Assembly: GCF_000175635.1 (NCBI RefSeq)
Contig: NZ_ACVP01000012.1
Location: 62,001 to 126,000, forward strand
Source of the DNA: Corynebacterium tuberculostearicum SK141
GTDB taxonomy: Bacteria > Actinomycetota > Actinomycetes > Mycobacteriales > Mycobacteriaceae
Length of the DNA: 64,000 nt
Reading direction: 5' to 3'
Each line of letters begins with the position of its first letter. Positions within the stretch are counted from its first letter, which is position 1. This document shows positions 24,569 to 33,396 of the stretch, in pieces. The notes under the pieces were generated by a model. That model was given only the letters and a program-made list of their open reading frames with translations, made no database searches and was not told where the DNA came from. Made by a program: the position numbers and the translations under genes.

Positions 24569-25417
24569 ATGAGCTTTTTCGAAGATATTGCTTCTGCATT
24601 GGATGCCGAGGGCATCGAGTCCCGCGTCAACGATGACGTCATGTTCGTTCCAATCACCTCTGATCTGGAAATCCAATTTATTGAAATCGATCCGCTTCTC
24701 CCCGCCGCGAACGTCTACATTGCCGCGGCGGATGTTGATGAAGACGATGAGGAATTCGAGGCAGTCCTTGTCTCCGTCGCCTTCTCGGTAGATGATGCCG
24801 TGGAGGCGGTATCCCGCCACATCGCCACCGACCAGGTCGTCACCGTCCTGCGGGACCTGCTGGAGGGCACCGATGAGCGCATCGCGGAACTGGAATTTGC
24901 CCAAGATGAGCTCAACCCGCACCTCGTCGTGGCTGAAGTGGCCAATGACTCGGAGCTGCGCGTGCTCGTGGAAACCATCGACGGCGTCCCGTCCGCCATC
25001 GTGCGCTTCCTTGCCTTCGACTTCGACGAAGACGATCTCGATGACATGGAGGATGAGGCAGTCGCCCTCGCCTGGGAAGTGGACGAAGAGGATGAGGACC
25101 TCGACGAGGCTGACCGCCTCGCCCTCTTTGATAACGCCGAGTTTGATGATGTTCCCATCGTGGAGGTTCCCGCCGAGGCCCTTGAGCTTGGCACCTACAC
25201 CGACTTCGATCGCCTCTTTGATGTCCTAGGCCTCGTCTCCGAGCAGGCCCTGGACTGGGAAGCACAGCTCGTTTCCTTCGATGACGAAGACTACGAAGAG
25301 CCTGACGTCTACGACATCTTCGGCGAAGACGACGAGGACGAAGACGAGGACTACTTCGACGGCGACGATGCCGACCTGGACGACGAATCCGACGCCCCCG
25401 CAGCCGACGAAAAGTAA
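24569..25417 (+). CDS. Highly acidic conserved protein, unknown function
   Basis: A 282-residue protein with extreme acidity: Asp and Glu dominate, especially at the C-terminus (FGEDDEDEDEDYFDGDDADL). The N-terminal half alternates predicted strands and helices (MSFFEDIASALDAEGIESRV, LEIQFIEIDPLLPA) with a weak resemblance to YbjN-type sensory proteins, possibly as two related halves. No catalytic motif, signal peptide or membrane helix is visible. It stands alone between the esterase gene and a strong terminator. The composition could reflect a nucleic-acid mimic or cation buffer, but that is speculation. Confidence 0.7.
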   Translation: MSFFEDIASALDAEGIESRVNDDVMFVPITSDLEIQFIEIDPLLPAANVYIAAADVDEDDEEFEAVLVSVAFSVDDAVEAVSRHIATDQVVTVLRDLLEGTDERIAELEFAQDELNPHLVVAEVANDSELRVLVETIDGVPSAIVRFLAFDFDEDDLDDMEDEAVALAWEVDEEDEDLDEADRLALFDNAEFDDVPIVEVPAEALELGTYTDFDRLFDVLGLVSEQALDWEAQLVSFDDEDYEEPDVYDIFGEDDEDEDEDYFDGDDADLDDESDAPAADEK

Positions 25418-25432
25418 TCCCGGCCTTCCCAT

Positions 25433-25480
25433 AGCCCAGCCCCGCCGCCTTCCGCGGCCGGGCTGGGCCTTTCCCGTTTT
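25433..25480 (+). terminator. Intrinsic terminator after the acidic protein gene
   Basis: AGCCCAGCCC (25433-25442) pairs with GGGCTGGGC (25460-25468), with an inner GC-rich stem, followed by CTTTCCCGTTTT. Confidence 0.75.
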
Positions 25481-25495
25481 AGGGGCCCTTTTGTG

Positions 25496-25525
25496 TTGCT
25501 ACTTTCGCGCGCCGCCAATTAGGCT
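25496..25525 (+). promoter_or_regulatory. Promoter of the S-component-like gene
   Basis: TTGCTA (25496-25501) and TAGGCT (25520-25525) are separated by 18 bp. Transcription would start near 25532, giving a leader of about 60 nt that contains a hairpin. Confidence 0.45.
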
Positions 25526-25565
25526 TTAGGGCATCCCCAGCCTGCAGCTGGAAATCCGCCCTAAA
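25525..25565. promoter_or_regulatory. Nested inverted repeats upstream of the S-component-like gene
   Basis: Outer arms TTTAGGGC (25525-25532) and GCCCTAAA (25558-25565) enclose an inner stem CCAGC (25537-25541)/GCTGG (25547-25551). All pairs are perfect. It may be an RNA leader structure or, since the left arm touches the -10 box, a DNA operator. Confidence 0.5.
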
Positions 25566-25591
25566 CCTAGCCTTGTGAGGAGGAGAAGACC

Positions 25592-26434
25592 ATGGCGATG
25601 ACCCGCGATACCACGTGGCGCTACGTCTTTGTTGTAGTAGCCGTGGCACTCTCGCTTGCCGCGTGGTTATGCACCGTCTTTGGGGTGTACTCCACGGTAA
25701 ATATGACTTTCGAGTCCTACCTGACCGCCAGCGTCTGGGTCCTCCTCCTAGCGGCCGCGGTGCTGCTATATACCTCGCAGCATGGGCTGGTGCCTAACTG
25801 CATCCTCCTGTATCCGATCTTCGGCGCCTCCATCAACCTGCTGTTGGGCTCGTTGACGGTGCGCACGCAGGTGCCGATGTTCTTCGATGCTGTCGGCACC
25901 GCCATCGTCGCCATCATCGCCGGTCCCGTGCTCGGCATGGCCACGGGGCTTACCACCACCGTATTGGGCGGAGCGTACTTTGCCTATAATCTCGCCTTTG
26001 CGCCCGTAGGTATCTTTATCGGTGCCGCAGTAGGCCTGCTGGCTCGCCGCGGGGTATTCAACAAGCTGTCCTGGATCATTTTCTCCGGCCTCGGAATAGG
26101 CATCGGCTCCGGCGTGATGAGCGTGTACGTACTCATCTTTTCCTTCAGTGGTCACCCACGCAAGGGGCCACAAAACCTCACCAAGTTCTACGAGATGATC
26201 GTCCAAGACGAGCGCCTGGCCATCATCTTGCAGGGCCTTACCTCGGACATTCTGGATAAGGTCTTTACCGTCCTCATCGCCTGCTTGGTCCTGCGCTTTA
26301 TGCCAAAGGCAATCGCCCGCCACTATACGGTGACCTTCAACCACGAGGTGATGAAGAAGGTGCTCCACGCGCCTGACCCGCATGCAGAGTCAGACGCATC
26401 TGCGCAGTCAACACAACAGCGAGCGACCGCCTAG
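25592..26434 (+). CDS. Membrane protein resembling an ECF-transporter S component
   Basis: A 280-residue protein with about six hydrophobic segments. The central part (LLYPIFGASINLLLGSLTVR, then FFDAVGTAIVAIIAGPVLG and GLTTTVLGGAYFAYNLAFAP) has the small-residue-rich look of S components, or of the 5TM domain of LytS-type sensors. A hydrophilic C-terminus follows residue 245. GAGGAGGAG lies just upstream of the ATG. No EcfA/EcfT genes adjoin, so as an S component it would share a distant energising module. The substrate is unknown, and the structured leader hints at regulated vitamin or metal supply. The stop overlaps that of the convergent gene through CTAG. Confidence 0.55.
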   Translation: MAMTRDTTWRYVFVVVAVALSLAAWLCTVFGVYSTVNMTFESYLTASVWVLLLAAAVLLYTSQHGLVPNCILLYPIFGASINLLLGSLTVRTQVPMFFDAVGTAIVAIIAGPVLGMATGLTTTVLGGAYFAYNLAFAPVGIFIGAAVGLLARRGVFNKLSWIIFSGLGIGIGSGVMSVYVLIFSFSGHPRKGPQNLTKFYEMIVQDERLAIILQGLTSDILDKVFTVLIACLVLRFMPKAIARHYTVTFNHEVMKKVLHAPDPHAESDASAQSTQQRATA

Positions 26435-26949
26435 GCGGCTTGGCTGAAGCCGGCGAAGAGCGACTCGGGGGAGTGGACCGGCTGATAGGAGCTATCCACG
26501 AGCCACACATAAGTGGCATTCGGGCCACGGGAGACCTCGTGGACTGCACCCACCATCTCTGCCGGCACGAGCGTGCGTATCCAGCCCTCGGCCACAGCTG
26601 GATCTACCGGCTGACCAAAGTTCTCGGTAATGCGGATGGTAATCAGATACGCCGGAATGCGGTCTTGCCCAAAGCCACGCACGCGGGCCTTCACGCGCGC
26701 ACCCACGCGGTGGCGGGTAATGCTCATGCAGTACTCTCCGCCCGGTCCACCGGCGGGCGTCGGCAGTTGCTTTATCGGTGGGCGCCAGGTGGGAGTGGGG
26801 CGCGCCAGGGAGCGCGGGTGGTGCATGATGGCGGCGATGGAATTGATGGTGTCATATTCGTGGTAGAGCAAGTCCGCCGCAATCTCGGAAGCAGACTGGG
26901 GCAGGTTCATTGCGGTGGGCTGGGGAAACTTCTTTTGTACGTTGTGCAT
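26431..26949 (-). CDS. Conserved hypothetical protein
   Basis: A 172-residue soluble protein. The first half (NLPQSASEIAADLLYHEYDT, then IMHHPRSLARPTPTW) looks like a surface helix plus a proline-rich linker. The second half is a compact domain with MSITRHRVGARVKARVRGFG, YLITIRITENFGQPVDP and WIRTLVPAEMVGAVHEVSRG, suggesting a small beta-rich fold. I recognise no function. ATG 26949 is chosen because TAGTGT ends 7 nt upstream and the longer frame crosses the divergent MFS gene's control region. Confidence 0.6.
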   Translation of the reverse strand: MHNVQKKFPQPTAMNLPQSASEIAADLLYHEYDTINSIAAIMHHPRSLARPTPTWRPPIKQLPTPAGGPGGEYCMSITRHRVGARVKARVRGFGQDRIPAYLITIRITENFGQPVDPAVAEGWIRTLVPAEMVGAVHEVSRGPNATYVWLVDSSYQPVHSPESLFAGFSQAA

Positions 26950-26956
26950 GGCCATC

Positions 26957-26962
26957 ACACTA
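26957..26962 (-). promoter_or_regulatory. -10 element (TAGTGT) of the leaderless 26431-26949 gene
   Basis: TAGTGT ends 7 nt before ATG 26949 on the minus strand. Confidence 0.4.
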
Positions 26963-27045
26963 GAACCCAACGCGGACACAACCCCACCAAAAACAAACAA
27001 ATGTTCGAACATAAGTCGCAAATAGCTTTCCCTGACGCCAAGGAT

Positions 27046-27051
27046 TAGAGT
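27046..27051 (+). promoter_or_regulatory. Possible -10 (TAGAGT) of the MFS gene
   Basis: TAGAGT ends 10 nt before ATG 27062 and 13 nt before the second ATG at 27065, giving a very short leader. Confidence 0.3.
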
Positions 27052-27061
27052 TGCAGCCGAT

Positions 27062-28303
27062 ATGATGAATACACGCAGTGGGGAAGTAGAACACGAGGAA
27101 GCACCCAAGATTCCGCGCGAAATCTGGGTCATGGTCACGGCCGCCTTTATTATCGCTTTGGGCTACGGCCTCATCGCCCCGCTGCTTCCGCAGTTCGTGG
27201 TGAGCTTTGATGTCTCCATGGCTGCCGCGGGCCTTGTGGTCTCCATCTTCGCCGCCTCGCGCCTTATCTTCGCGCCCATGTCCGGATCGCTTGTGGATCG
27301 CGTCGGCTCGCGCCGCGTCTATCTCATCGGGCTCATGACCGTCGCGGTGACCACGGGCCTAGTCTCCATTGCGCAAAGCTACTGGCACATCGTGGCCCTG
27401 CGCGCCCTAGCCGGCATTGGCTCGACCATGTTCACCGTCTCCGCCATGGGTCTTATCGTGCGCATGTCTCCGCCGACGATTCGCGGCAAGTGCTCTGCCA
27501 CCTACGCCACGGCCTTCCTGCTCGGTAACGTCGCCGGCCCGGTTCTTGGTGCCAGCCTGTCCTTCCTGGGGTTCCGCTGGCCATTTTTCATCTACGGCGT
27601 GGGCGTGGCACTAGCCGCGTTCGTCGTCTGGTGGCAAATGCCTCGCGTCAACCACAAACAAGCCAGCAAGGATAAGCTGCCGCCCATGCGCCTGCAGGAG
27701 GCCTGGGGCGATACTGCCTACCGCGCGGTGCTGACCTCCAACTTTGCCCATAGCTGGATCAATATGGGCGTGCGCGTATCCGTCCTGCCGCTTTTTGCCG
27801 CCTCCATCTTCCACAATGGCGCGGCCGCCTCCGGCCTGGCGCTCGCGGTCTTTGCAGCCGGCAACGCCATCGTGTTGCAGTTCTCCGGCAAGTGGTCCGA
27901 TATCCACGGCCGCAAACCACTTATCCTCATTGGCCTCGTTGGATCCGCCATCTTCATGGTGCTCATGGGCATGGCCACCAGCGTGTGGTTCCTCCTGCTC
28001 GTCTCTGCCTTCGCCGGCGCCTCTTCCGGGCTAATCAACCCCTCCCAGCAGGCCGCGGTGGGTGACATCGTCGGAAATGATCGCTCCGGCGGCAAGGTGC
28101 TATCCACCTTCCAGATGGCAGGAGACTTCGGCCAAATCTTGGGCCCCATGCTCATTGGCCTGCTTGCCGACGCCTCCGGCTTCCCCCTTGCCTTCACCGT
28201 CTGCGGCGCCATCGCCTTCATCGGCATCATTGCCTGGGTATTCGGCCGCGACCCGCACGCCGGGGTGGGGAACAAGCCGAAGCGAGTTCCGCAGGAGAAG
28301 TAG
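27062..28303 (+). CDS. Major facilitator superfamily transporter (drug:H+ antiporter type)
   Basis: A 413-residue protein with 12 predicted membrane helices. MFS motif A appears after TM2 as GSLVDRVGSRRVYLIG, and RALAGIGSTMFTVSAMGLIV (near TM4) and LGNVAGPVLGASLSFLG (motif C, TM5) indicate a DHA1-like exporter. A second motif A-like loop is GKWSDIHGRKPLILIG between TM8 and TM9. The substrate is not predictable; antibiotics or other small toxic molecules are usual. It is divergent from a hypothetical gene and ends 14 nt from the convergent Nramp-like pseudogene. Confidence 0.85.
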   Translation: MMNTRSGEVEHEEAPKIPREIWVMVTAAFIIALGYGLIAPLLPQFVVSFDVSMAAAGLVVSIFAASRLIFAPMSGSLVDRVGSRRVYLIGLMTVAVTTGLVSIAQSYWHIVALRALAGIGSTMFTVSAMGLIVRMSPPTIRGKCSATYATAFLLGNVAGPVLGASLSFLGFRWPFFIYGVGVALAAFVVWWQMPRVNHKQASKDKLPPMRLQEAWGDTAYRAVLTSNFAHSWINMGVRVSVLPLFAASIFHNGAAASGLALAVFAAGNAIVLQFSGKWSDIHGRKPLILIGLVGSAIFMVLMGMATSVWFLLLVSAFAGASSGLINPSQQAAVGDIVGNDRSGGKVLSTFQMAGDFGQILGPMLIGLLADASGFPLAFTVCGAIAFIGIIAWVFGRDPHAGVGNKPKRVPQEK

Positions 28304-28317
28304 GCACGTATTCTCGG

Positions 28318-29610
28318 CTAGAGAATTTCACCCAATTGGGAAACGCAAAGGTAAACGAAGGCAACGGAGATTACCGCCATCAACGTGTTGACGATCCAAC
28401 CGTTTCTCCATTGTTTCGGGGTGTGTTTGGTATTCAGCAGGACCAAAAGCGTAAGGCCTAAGAACGGCATAAACAATGCGCCCAGGACGCCGTAGGCGAT
28501 GATGAGTCCGGTTGGCTTTCCAAGGAGCAAAAGCAGCATTGGTGGGAAAGTTAGCCAGATGAGGTAAGCGCGGTAGTACTTTCCACCAGTACTGGTCCGG
28601 GGATCGCCTTGCGGGATCTTTTTGAGGTGACCTATGTAGTCGGCAAACATCAGGGATACACCGTTCCAAACACCAAGGCAGGAAGAGAACGCGGCGGAGA
28701 AGAACCCGACGATGAACAACTTAGACATGAACGTTCCGTAGCGGTCCTCGAGAACGTCCGCCATATCAACGAGACCCTGATCATTATCGGAGACCGCGAC
28801 GTTGGCGCTGTAGAGGAGTTCAGCGCCCAGTGCCAGTGTAGCCAAGACAAAAATTCCGGTGACTGCGTAAGCCACTGCATTGTCCATGCGCATAACCTGC
28901 ATCCATTTTGGCGTGTACCATTCCTTTTCTCTCAGCCAGTAGCCATAAGCAGCAAGCGTGATTGTGCCGCCCACTCCGCCGGCGATGGACAACACGTAGA
29001 CGAAGGAGCCATCCGGAATCTGCGGTACCAAACCGCCGATGACTTCGGGAAGGTTCGGAGCCGTAATGGCTGCGATACCCACCACGGTGACAAACATGAT
29101 TCCGACCAAGATGGCTGATAGCTTCTCGAAAAGCTGATATCGCCCAAGCCAAGTTAGAGTAAAGCAGGATATTCCGGCAATAATTGCCCACATTTCTAGG
29201 CTGGTACCTGGGAAAAGAGCGCTAAGGGCGAGACCAGCGCCGGACATCGATGCGGCACCGTAGACAAGACCCCAAATAACGATTTAAGGGGCAAAATACC
29301 AGGAAGTCCACCGTCCCAACTCGCGCCAGCCATGAAACATTGTGTTTCCGGTAGCAAGGCTATACCGACCGACGCCTTCGACCAGCACAATTTTCATAAT
29401 TGTTCCGATAATGACCGCCCAAAGGAGTGCGTAGCCATAGCGTTGACCGGCAATCATGGTGGCAACTAGGTCGGCTGCGCCGACGCCTGTTGCTGCCGCA
29501 ACTAGCCCCGGACCGACCAGGGTCCATTTCACTTTTGTCTGGTCGGTTGATTCTGTGTCGTGCTTGCCCCCTGCAGGCCGGGCGGAATTCGATTCGCTGG
29601 TCTGGCTCAT
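28318..29610 (-). pseudogene. Nramp-like metal-ion transporter interrupted by an in-frame TAA
   Basis: Read through, this is a 430-codon Nramp-family transporter with about 11 membrane helices. Codon 109 is TAA (29284-29286), and the frame continues unbroken on both sides (...TSWYFAP, stop, IVIWGLVYGAAS...), so one base change inactivates it. The upstream part begins MSQTSESNSARPAGG with GAGAGGG before the ATG. The TM1 motif, DPGN in metal-transporting Nramps, reads GVGAADLVATMIAGQ, marking a divergent branch whose substrate is uncertain. GC content is lower than in the surrounding genes. A rare read-through product or a sequencing error are alternatives. Confidence 0.8.
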
Positions 29611-29703
29611 AGCACCCTCTCAATTGATTGTGTTTCTAATCACTATAGGGAGAGTGCTGCCTAGTATCAGGAAAACGAGGAATTCAATTCCTCGAGCGGA
29701 GAT

Positions 29704-32700
29704 TTAAGCCACCGTTCTTCCCGCAGCATAAAGAGCCTTGGGCATTGACCTCTGGAGCTTCCACTCAAATTGAATTGGCTTTTCCCCATGGTGGGAAACA
29801 TAATCCACTGCACCGAGGTAGGTATATGCGCTCGCAGTCCCTACTTCGTTTTTCTTGGTAAAGCGCGAGGCAATGAGAATTTTTCCATCACGCTCCTGGT
29901 GACCGATATATCGCCTAGCCGCCTTTGATTTCAGCGTCGTTGTTGATTGAGATTCCCAGTGCAACAGATCGGGTGATATTGGATAGTCTCGGTAGTTCGT
30001 GGAGGCACTGACTTGCTCGTCCTTTTGAAACGTCACCAAGAAAAGATCAGTGTTGATATCGGGAAAATATTTCACACCTTCGCGTGGCAGGTTTACAAGC
30101 TGCTGAAGGCTTCCTGACTCTAAAGCACCAATAAGCTCGGCCAACGAGTAATCCGCATGCGTTTCCAAAACTGAACTATCGCTATGCTGTGGAACGATGC
30201 GCGAGGAGTCACTGCTCAGTTGCATAACCTGCTCCAACTCCCAAGCAACTTGTGGATGCTGGCGCAAAATCGTCAGGGCGGCGTCATAGGAACCAGGGTG
30301 CGGAGAATTTGAGTTCGCCCAGAATCCGAGTACGAGCATTCGGGTGAAGGCCTGGTCGGATGGCCCCATGTCGGCGTAGTGAAGACTTGGGGTGGAAAGG
30401 ATGCGCAGATAGGCATCGATTCGGTGTGGATCGTTGACGTGAAGGAAGACTCGAATTCTGTTAAGTAGAAATGATTCGGTCTCATCCGTGTTTTGCTGTA
30501 GTAGCCCTTCTTCTCGAAGTAGCCGGGTCCATGAATATTTGGATGGACGGTAGATATCCTCTAATTGCAGGTTCGAATCCTCAAGGAACTCTTTGAGATT
30601 CGTGGTTCGAATTTCAGAGAGCAATGCACGCACTTTGCGTAAGGAATTCCGTGAGACCTTCTTGACGTTTCGGAGAACCTGCTCGGTCGTCGATTGATCG
30701 AATTGAATATGCGAACCCGGTGGGGCGGTGGGAAAGCCCTGCTCAATTTCTTCAGCTAAGCGCTTACCCCGCTTCCGGGTTAAGGCATGGAACTTTCTCT
30801 CAAAATCAAAATCGACATGCTGCTGGCCAATGAAATCGAGAATGACGCAGGAGTCCTTGCCTGGAGATAGACGAAGACCGCGACCCAGTTGTTGTAGAAA
30901 GACCACAGGGCTTTGTGTCGGGCGGAGCAAAAGAAGGGTGTTTACAGCAGGGATATCAACGCCCTCATTAAATATATCTACTGAGAACAGGACTTTGACG
31001 TCGCCATTCTCCAGATCTTTAATGGCCTGAGCACGCTCGGTTGCGGTGAGATCGCTTGTGACCGCTCGCGCTGGGATTCCAAAATGCTGGAACTGCCGCG
31101 CCATATATTCTGCGTGAGCAATCGTGACGCAAAAGCCGATAGCTTTCATATCTGAGAGATCGAAGATGCGTCGGTTTAGCTCGTTAACAATGAAGCGGGT
31201 GCGCTTCTCTCCCGCTTTGATGTAGAACTCGGAGAGCTCTTCTGTGTTGTAGTCCTTTTTTTCTCGGCTCCAAGTCAATGAGGAAAGGTCCGTTCCGTCG
31301 GCAATCCCGTAGTAATGCATAGGGACTAAGAGCTGTAGACGCAAGGCATCCCATAAACGCAGTTCATGAGCTACGCGATAGTCAAAGTACTTCTGTACGT
31401 TTTCGCCATCACCACGTTCTGGTGTTGCCGTTAAACCCAGGAGCTCTTGAGGCTGGAGGTGGTCCAAAAGTGCTTTATAAGTGGGGGCCTGTGCGTGATG
31501 AAACTCGTCGATTACTACGACATCAAAATGCTTGCTATTTAGGTTTTGTAAACGGGAAGCGCTGAGAGATTGCACACTGGCGAACACATAGTCCCAGCGG
31601 CGAGGCTCAGCGCCGTCGACTAGCAGCTCGCCAAAGTCCGCGTCTTTAAGCACTTCCTGGAATGTCCGGCGGGCTTGTTGAAGAATTTCTTTCCGGTGTG
31701 CAACGAAAAGCAGCCGAGGGCGTCGCTTCCATTGTTCGCATAGGTTCCGGTAATCCAGTGCGGCAACTACTGTTTTTCCTGTTCCTGTAGCAGCAACCAG
31801 GAGGTTCCTATGCCGATCTTTTACCTCACGCTCTGAGCGTAGAGCCTCGAGCATTTCTTCTTGGTAGGGGTAAGGAGTTACCTCAAGGCCAGATAACTCC
31901 AGTTGGCGAAGTGCTCCGGAGGCCTCACTACCCTTGGCAACGCGGAGAGACTGCTCGAGTCTCTCCATGTCGCGATTTGGGTCGAAGGTCTTGAAATGGC
32001 TGTCGTGCCAGTAGCTATCGAAAGTCTTGATGAACTTATCGATTACTTCAGGAGTCGCGGTATTGGACCCGCGGACATTCCACTCCCAACCATCGACGAG
32101 AGCAGATCGGGAAAGGTTGGAACTGCCGATAAAGGCAGTATCGAATCCGGACTTTCGGCGGAATAGCCAAGCTTTGGCATGAAGGCGAGTGGATTTGTGC
32201 TCATAGCAAATCTTTACTTCGGCCTGATACTTTTCAACCAATCGCTCGAGCGCAGCTGCGTCGGACGCACCGCAGTAGGTAGAAGTGAGTAGCCGGAAAG
32301 GGATCTCGTTATCGCGAAGGTACTCGAGTTGTCTATCAAGAACGCTGATGCCGGAGTTCTTGATGAACGCACAGAGCAGATCAACCGAATCAGCAGTTTT
32401 GATTTCTCTCTCGATTTCGCTGGTTAAACTAGATTCTCCTTGGGCGTTAGTGAATAGTGCACTCTTGGTGAGTGAAACATCCGGAAGTAAGGGAGGGTCC
32501 GCCAATCCGGAGTTGTATACGGCGTAGAGAAGTTCTTCGGAATCAATTTCCTCATCTTCGCCCAGTAGAAGCGCGATGTTATTGATTAGGGCAACCCGGT
32601 CTTCGGGTGACTTCAAACCGTATAGCCGTCGCTCTAGGAGTGAACCAATATGTTGTGAAACCGCCGAGGTATAGCGGCCATGAGCCTCTTTATCGGAGCT

Positions 32701-32826
32701 TCTTCCAATACCGAATCCTGCAGCAGGATGTTGGCTTAGCGTTTCGTTCATTCGTTCACGAATTCGGGCCGTAATAGGGGTCTCGTAAACGCCGAAAGGT
32801 AGGGAAGAGTCAGGGTTGGTACTCAT
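29704..32826 (-). CDS. PLD-nuclease/DEAD helicase/DUF3427 protein
   Basis: A 1040-residue three-module protein. Residues about 130-290 form a phospholipase-D-like nuclease domain (RLHAKAWLF with H-x-K, then FIGSSNLSRS). About 320-760 is a superfamily 2 helicase: Walker A VAATGTGKTVVAA, DEAD-box variant DEFHH, LGLTATPERGDG, and C-terminal SVDIFNEGVDIPAVN with QLGRGLRLS. The last 300 residues, including TSAYTYLGAVDYVSHHG-like sequence, match DUF3427. ATG 32826 is used; TAGAAT ends 9 nt upstream. The gene has lower GC than its surroundings. PLD-helicase proteins process foreign or damaged DNA, so a defence role is plausible but unproven. Confidence 0.8.
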   Translation of the reverse strand: MSTNPDSSLPFGVYETPITARIRERMNETLSQHPAAGFGIGRSSDKEAHGRYTSAVSQHIGSLLERRLYGLKSPEDRVALINNIALLLGEDEEIDSEELLYAVYNSGLADPPLLPDVSLTKSALFTNAQGESSLTSEIEREIKTADSVDLLCAFIKNSGISVLDRQLEYLRDNEIPFRLLTSTYCGASDAAALERLVEKYQAEVKICYEHKSTRLHAKAWLFRRKSGFDTAFIGSSNLSRSALVDGWEWNVRGSNTATPEVIDKFIKTFDSYWHDSHFKTFDPNRDMERLEQSLRVAKGSEASGALRQLELSGLEVTPYPYQEEMLEALRSEREVKDRHRNLLVAATGTGKTVVAALDYRNLCEQWKRRPRLLFVAHRKEILQQARRTFQEVLKDADFGELLVDGAEPRRWDYVFASVQSLSASRLQNLNSKHFDVVVIDEFHHAQAPTYKALLDHLQPQELLGLTATPERGDGENVQKYFDYRVAHELRLWDALRLQLLVPMHYYGIADGTDLSSLTWSREKKDYNTEELSEFYIKAGEKRTRFIVNELNRRIFDLSDMKAIGFCVTIAHAEYMARQFQHFGIPARAVTSDLTATERAQAIKDLENGDVKVLFSVDIFNEGVDIPAVNTLLLLRPTQSPVVFLQQLGRGLRLSPGKDSCVILDFIGQQHVDFDFERKFHALTRKRGKRLAEEIEQGFPTAPPGSHIQFDQSTTEQVLRNVKKVSRNSLRKVRALLSEIRTTNLKEFLEDSNLQLEDIYRPSKYSWTRLLREEGLLQQNTDETESFLLNRIRVFLHVNDPHRIDAYLRILSTPSLHYADMGPSDQAFTRMLVLGFWANSNSPHPGSYDAALTILRQHPQVAWELEQVMQLSSDSSRIVPQHSDSSVLETHADYSLAELIGALESGSLQQLVNLPREGVKYFPDINTDLFLVTFQKDEQVSASTNYRDYPISPDLLHWESQSTTTLKSKAARRYIGHQERDGKILIASRFTKKNEVGTASAYTYLGAVDYVSHHGEKPIQFEWKLQRSMPKALYAAGRTVA

Positions 32827-32835
32827 AATGACCAA

Positions 32836-32841
32836 ATTCTA
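32836..32841 (-). promoter_or_regulatory. -10 element (TAGAAT) of the helicase gene
   Basis: TAGAAT ends 9 nt before ATG 32826; an in-frame TTG at 32835 would sit too close to the box. Confidence 0.4.
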
Positions 32842-33012
32842 AAGGCTTCGGTATGCAAATTGGCTGATTCAAGGATTGGCGAAGTAAATTTTCTCCAGAC
32901 GGTGTTGCCCTTCAGTGATCTTCATTATTCGCATTCCCCAGAGACTTTGAACTCGATTAAGAAGTGCAATCCCAGCAGTCTAAATTTTTATCCCTGTTGA
33001 CTGGAGACTGGA

Positions 33013-33396
33013 TTGAGAAGTCCAAAATGGCTACGAGATGAGATTCTTTTGGTCGCCGAAATTGGAATCCGTTTAGGATGGCCGGCTAAAGGACCTAAGG
33101 AGGAAATATCTCGGGTTTCCAACCTTCTGGCCAGGGGAGTCATGTATGGAGATGAGTTCCAGCCAGGTCCTAAATTTAGGAATGTCAATGGCGTGAGCCG
33201 GAAATACTTTGATCTCTACTCGGCGCGCCCCTCCTATGAAGGACAAACGACAAACGGAGGCAAGGCAACGCAGGAAATCGCAGCGTTGGCGGAATCCGAT
33301 CCGCAATTGGTAATGCGTTTGGCGGAGAATATCCGCCGAATGCTGGCAGAAGGAAAATACGAAAGGAAGAATCTTTCTTTCCTTAGCTGTGACTAG
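33013..33396 (+). CDS. Small protein like the N-terminal domain of HNH restriction enzymes
   Basis: A 127-residue protein. WLRDEILLVAEIGIRLG, then KFRNVNGVSRKYFDLYSARP and GGKATQEIAALAESDPQLV, follow the pattern W-x-R-D-E-x-I-L-A ... FRN-x-x-GV-x-x-K ... DP seen at the N-terminus of many McrA/HNH restriction endonucleases. The HNH domain that should follow is missing, since the frame stops after ERKNLSFLSCD. The TTG start follows GGAG by 6 nt. Either a stand-alone DNA-binding module or the remnant of a truncated enzyme. Its 3' end overlaps the convergent Nudix gene by 14 nt. The domain match is from memory. Confidence 0.5.
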   Translation: MRSPKWLRDEILLVAEIGIRLGWPAKGPKEEISRVSNLLARGVMYGDEFQPGPKFRNVNGVSRKYFDLYSARPSYEGQTTNGGKATQEIAALAESDPQLVMRLAENIRRMLAEGKYERKNLSFLSCD

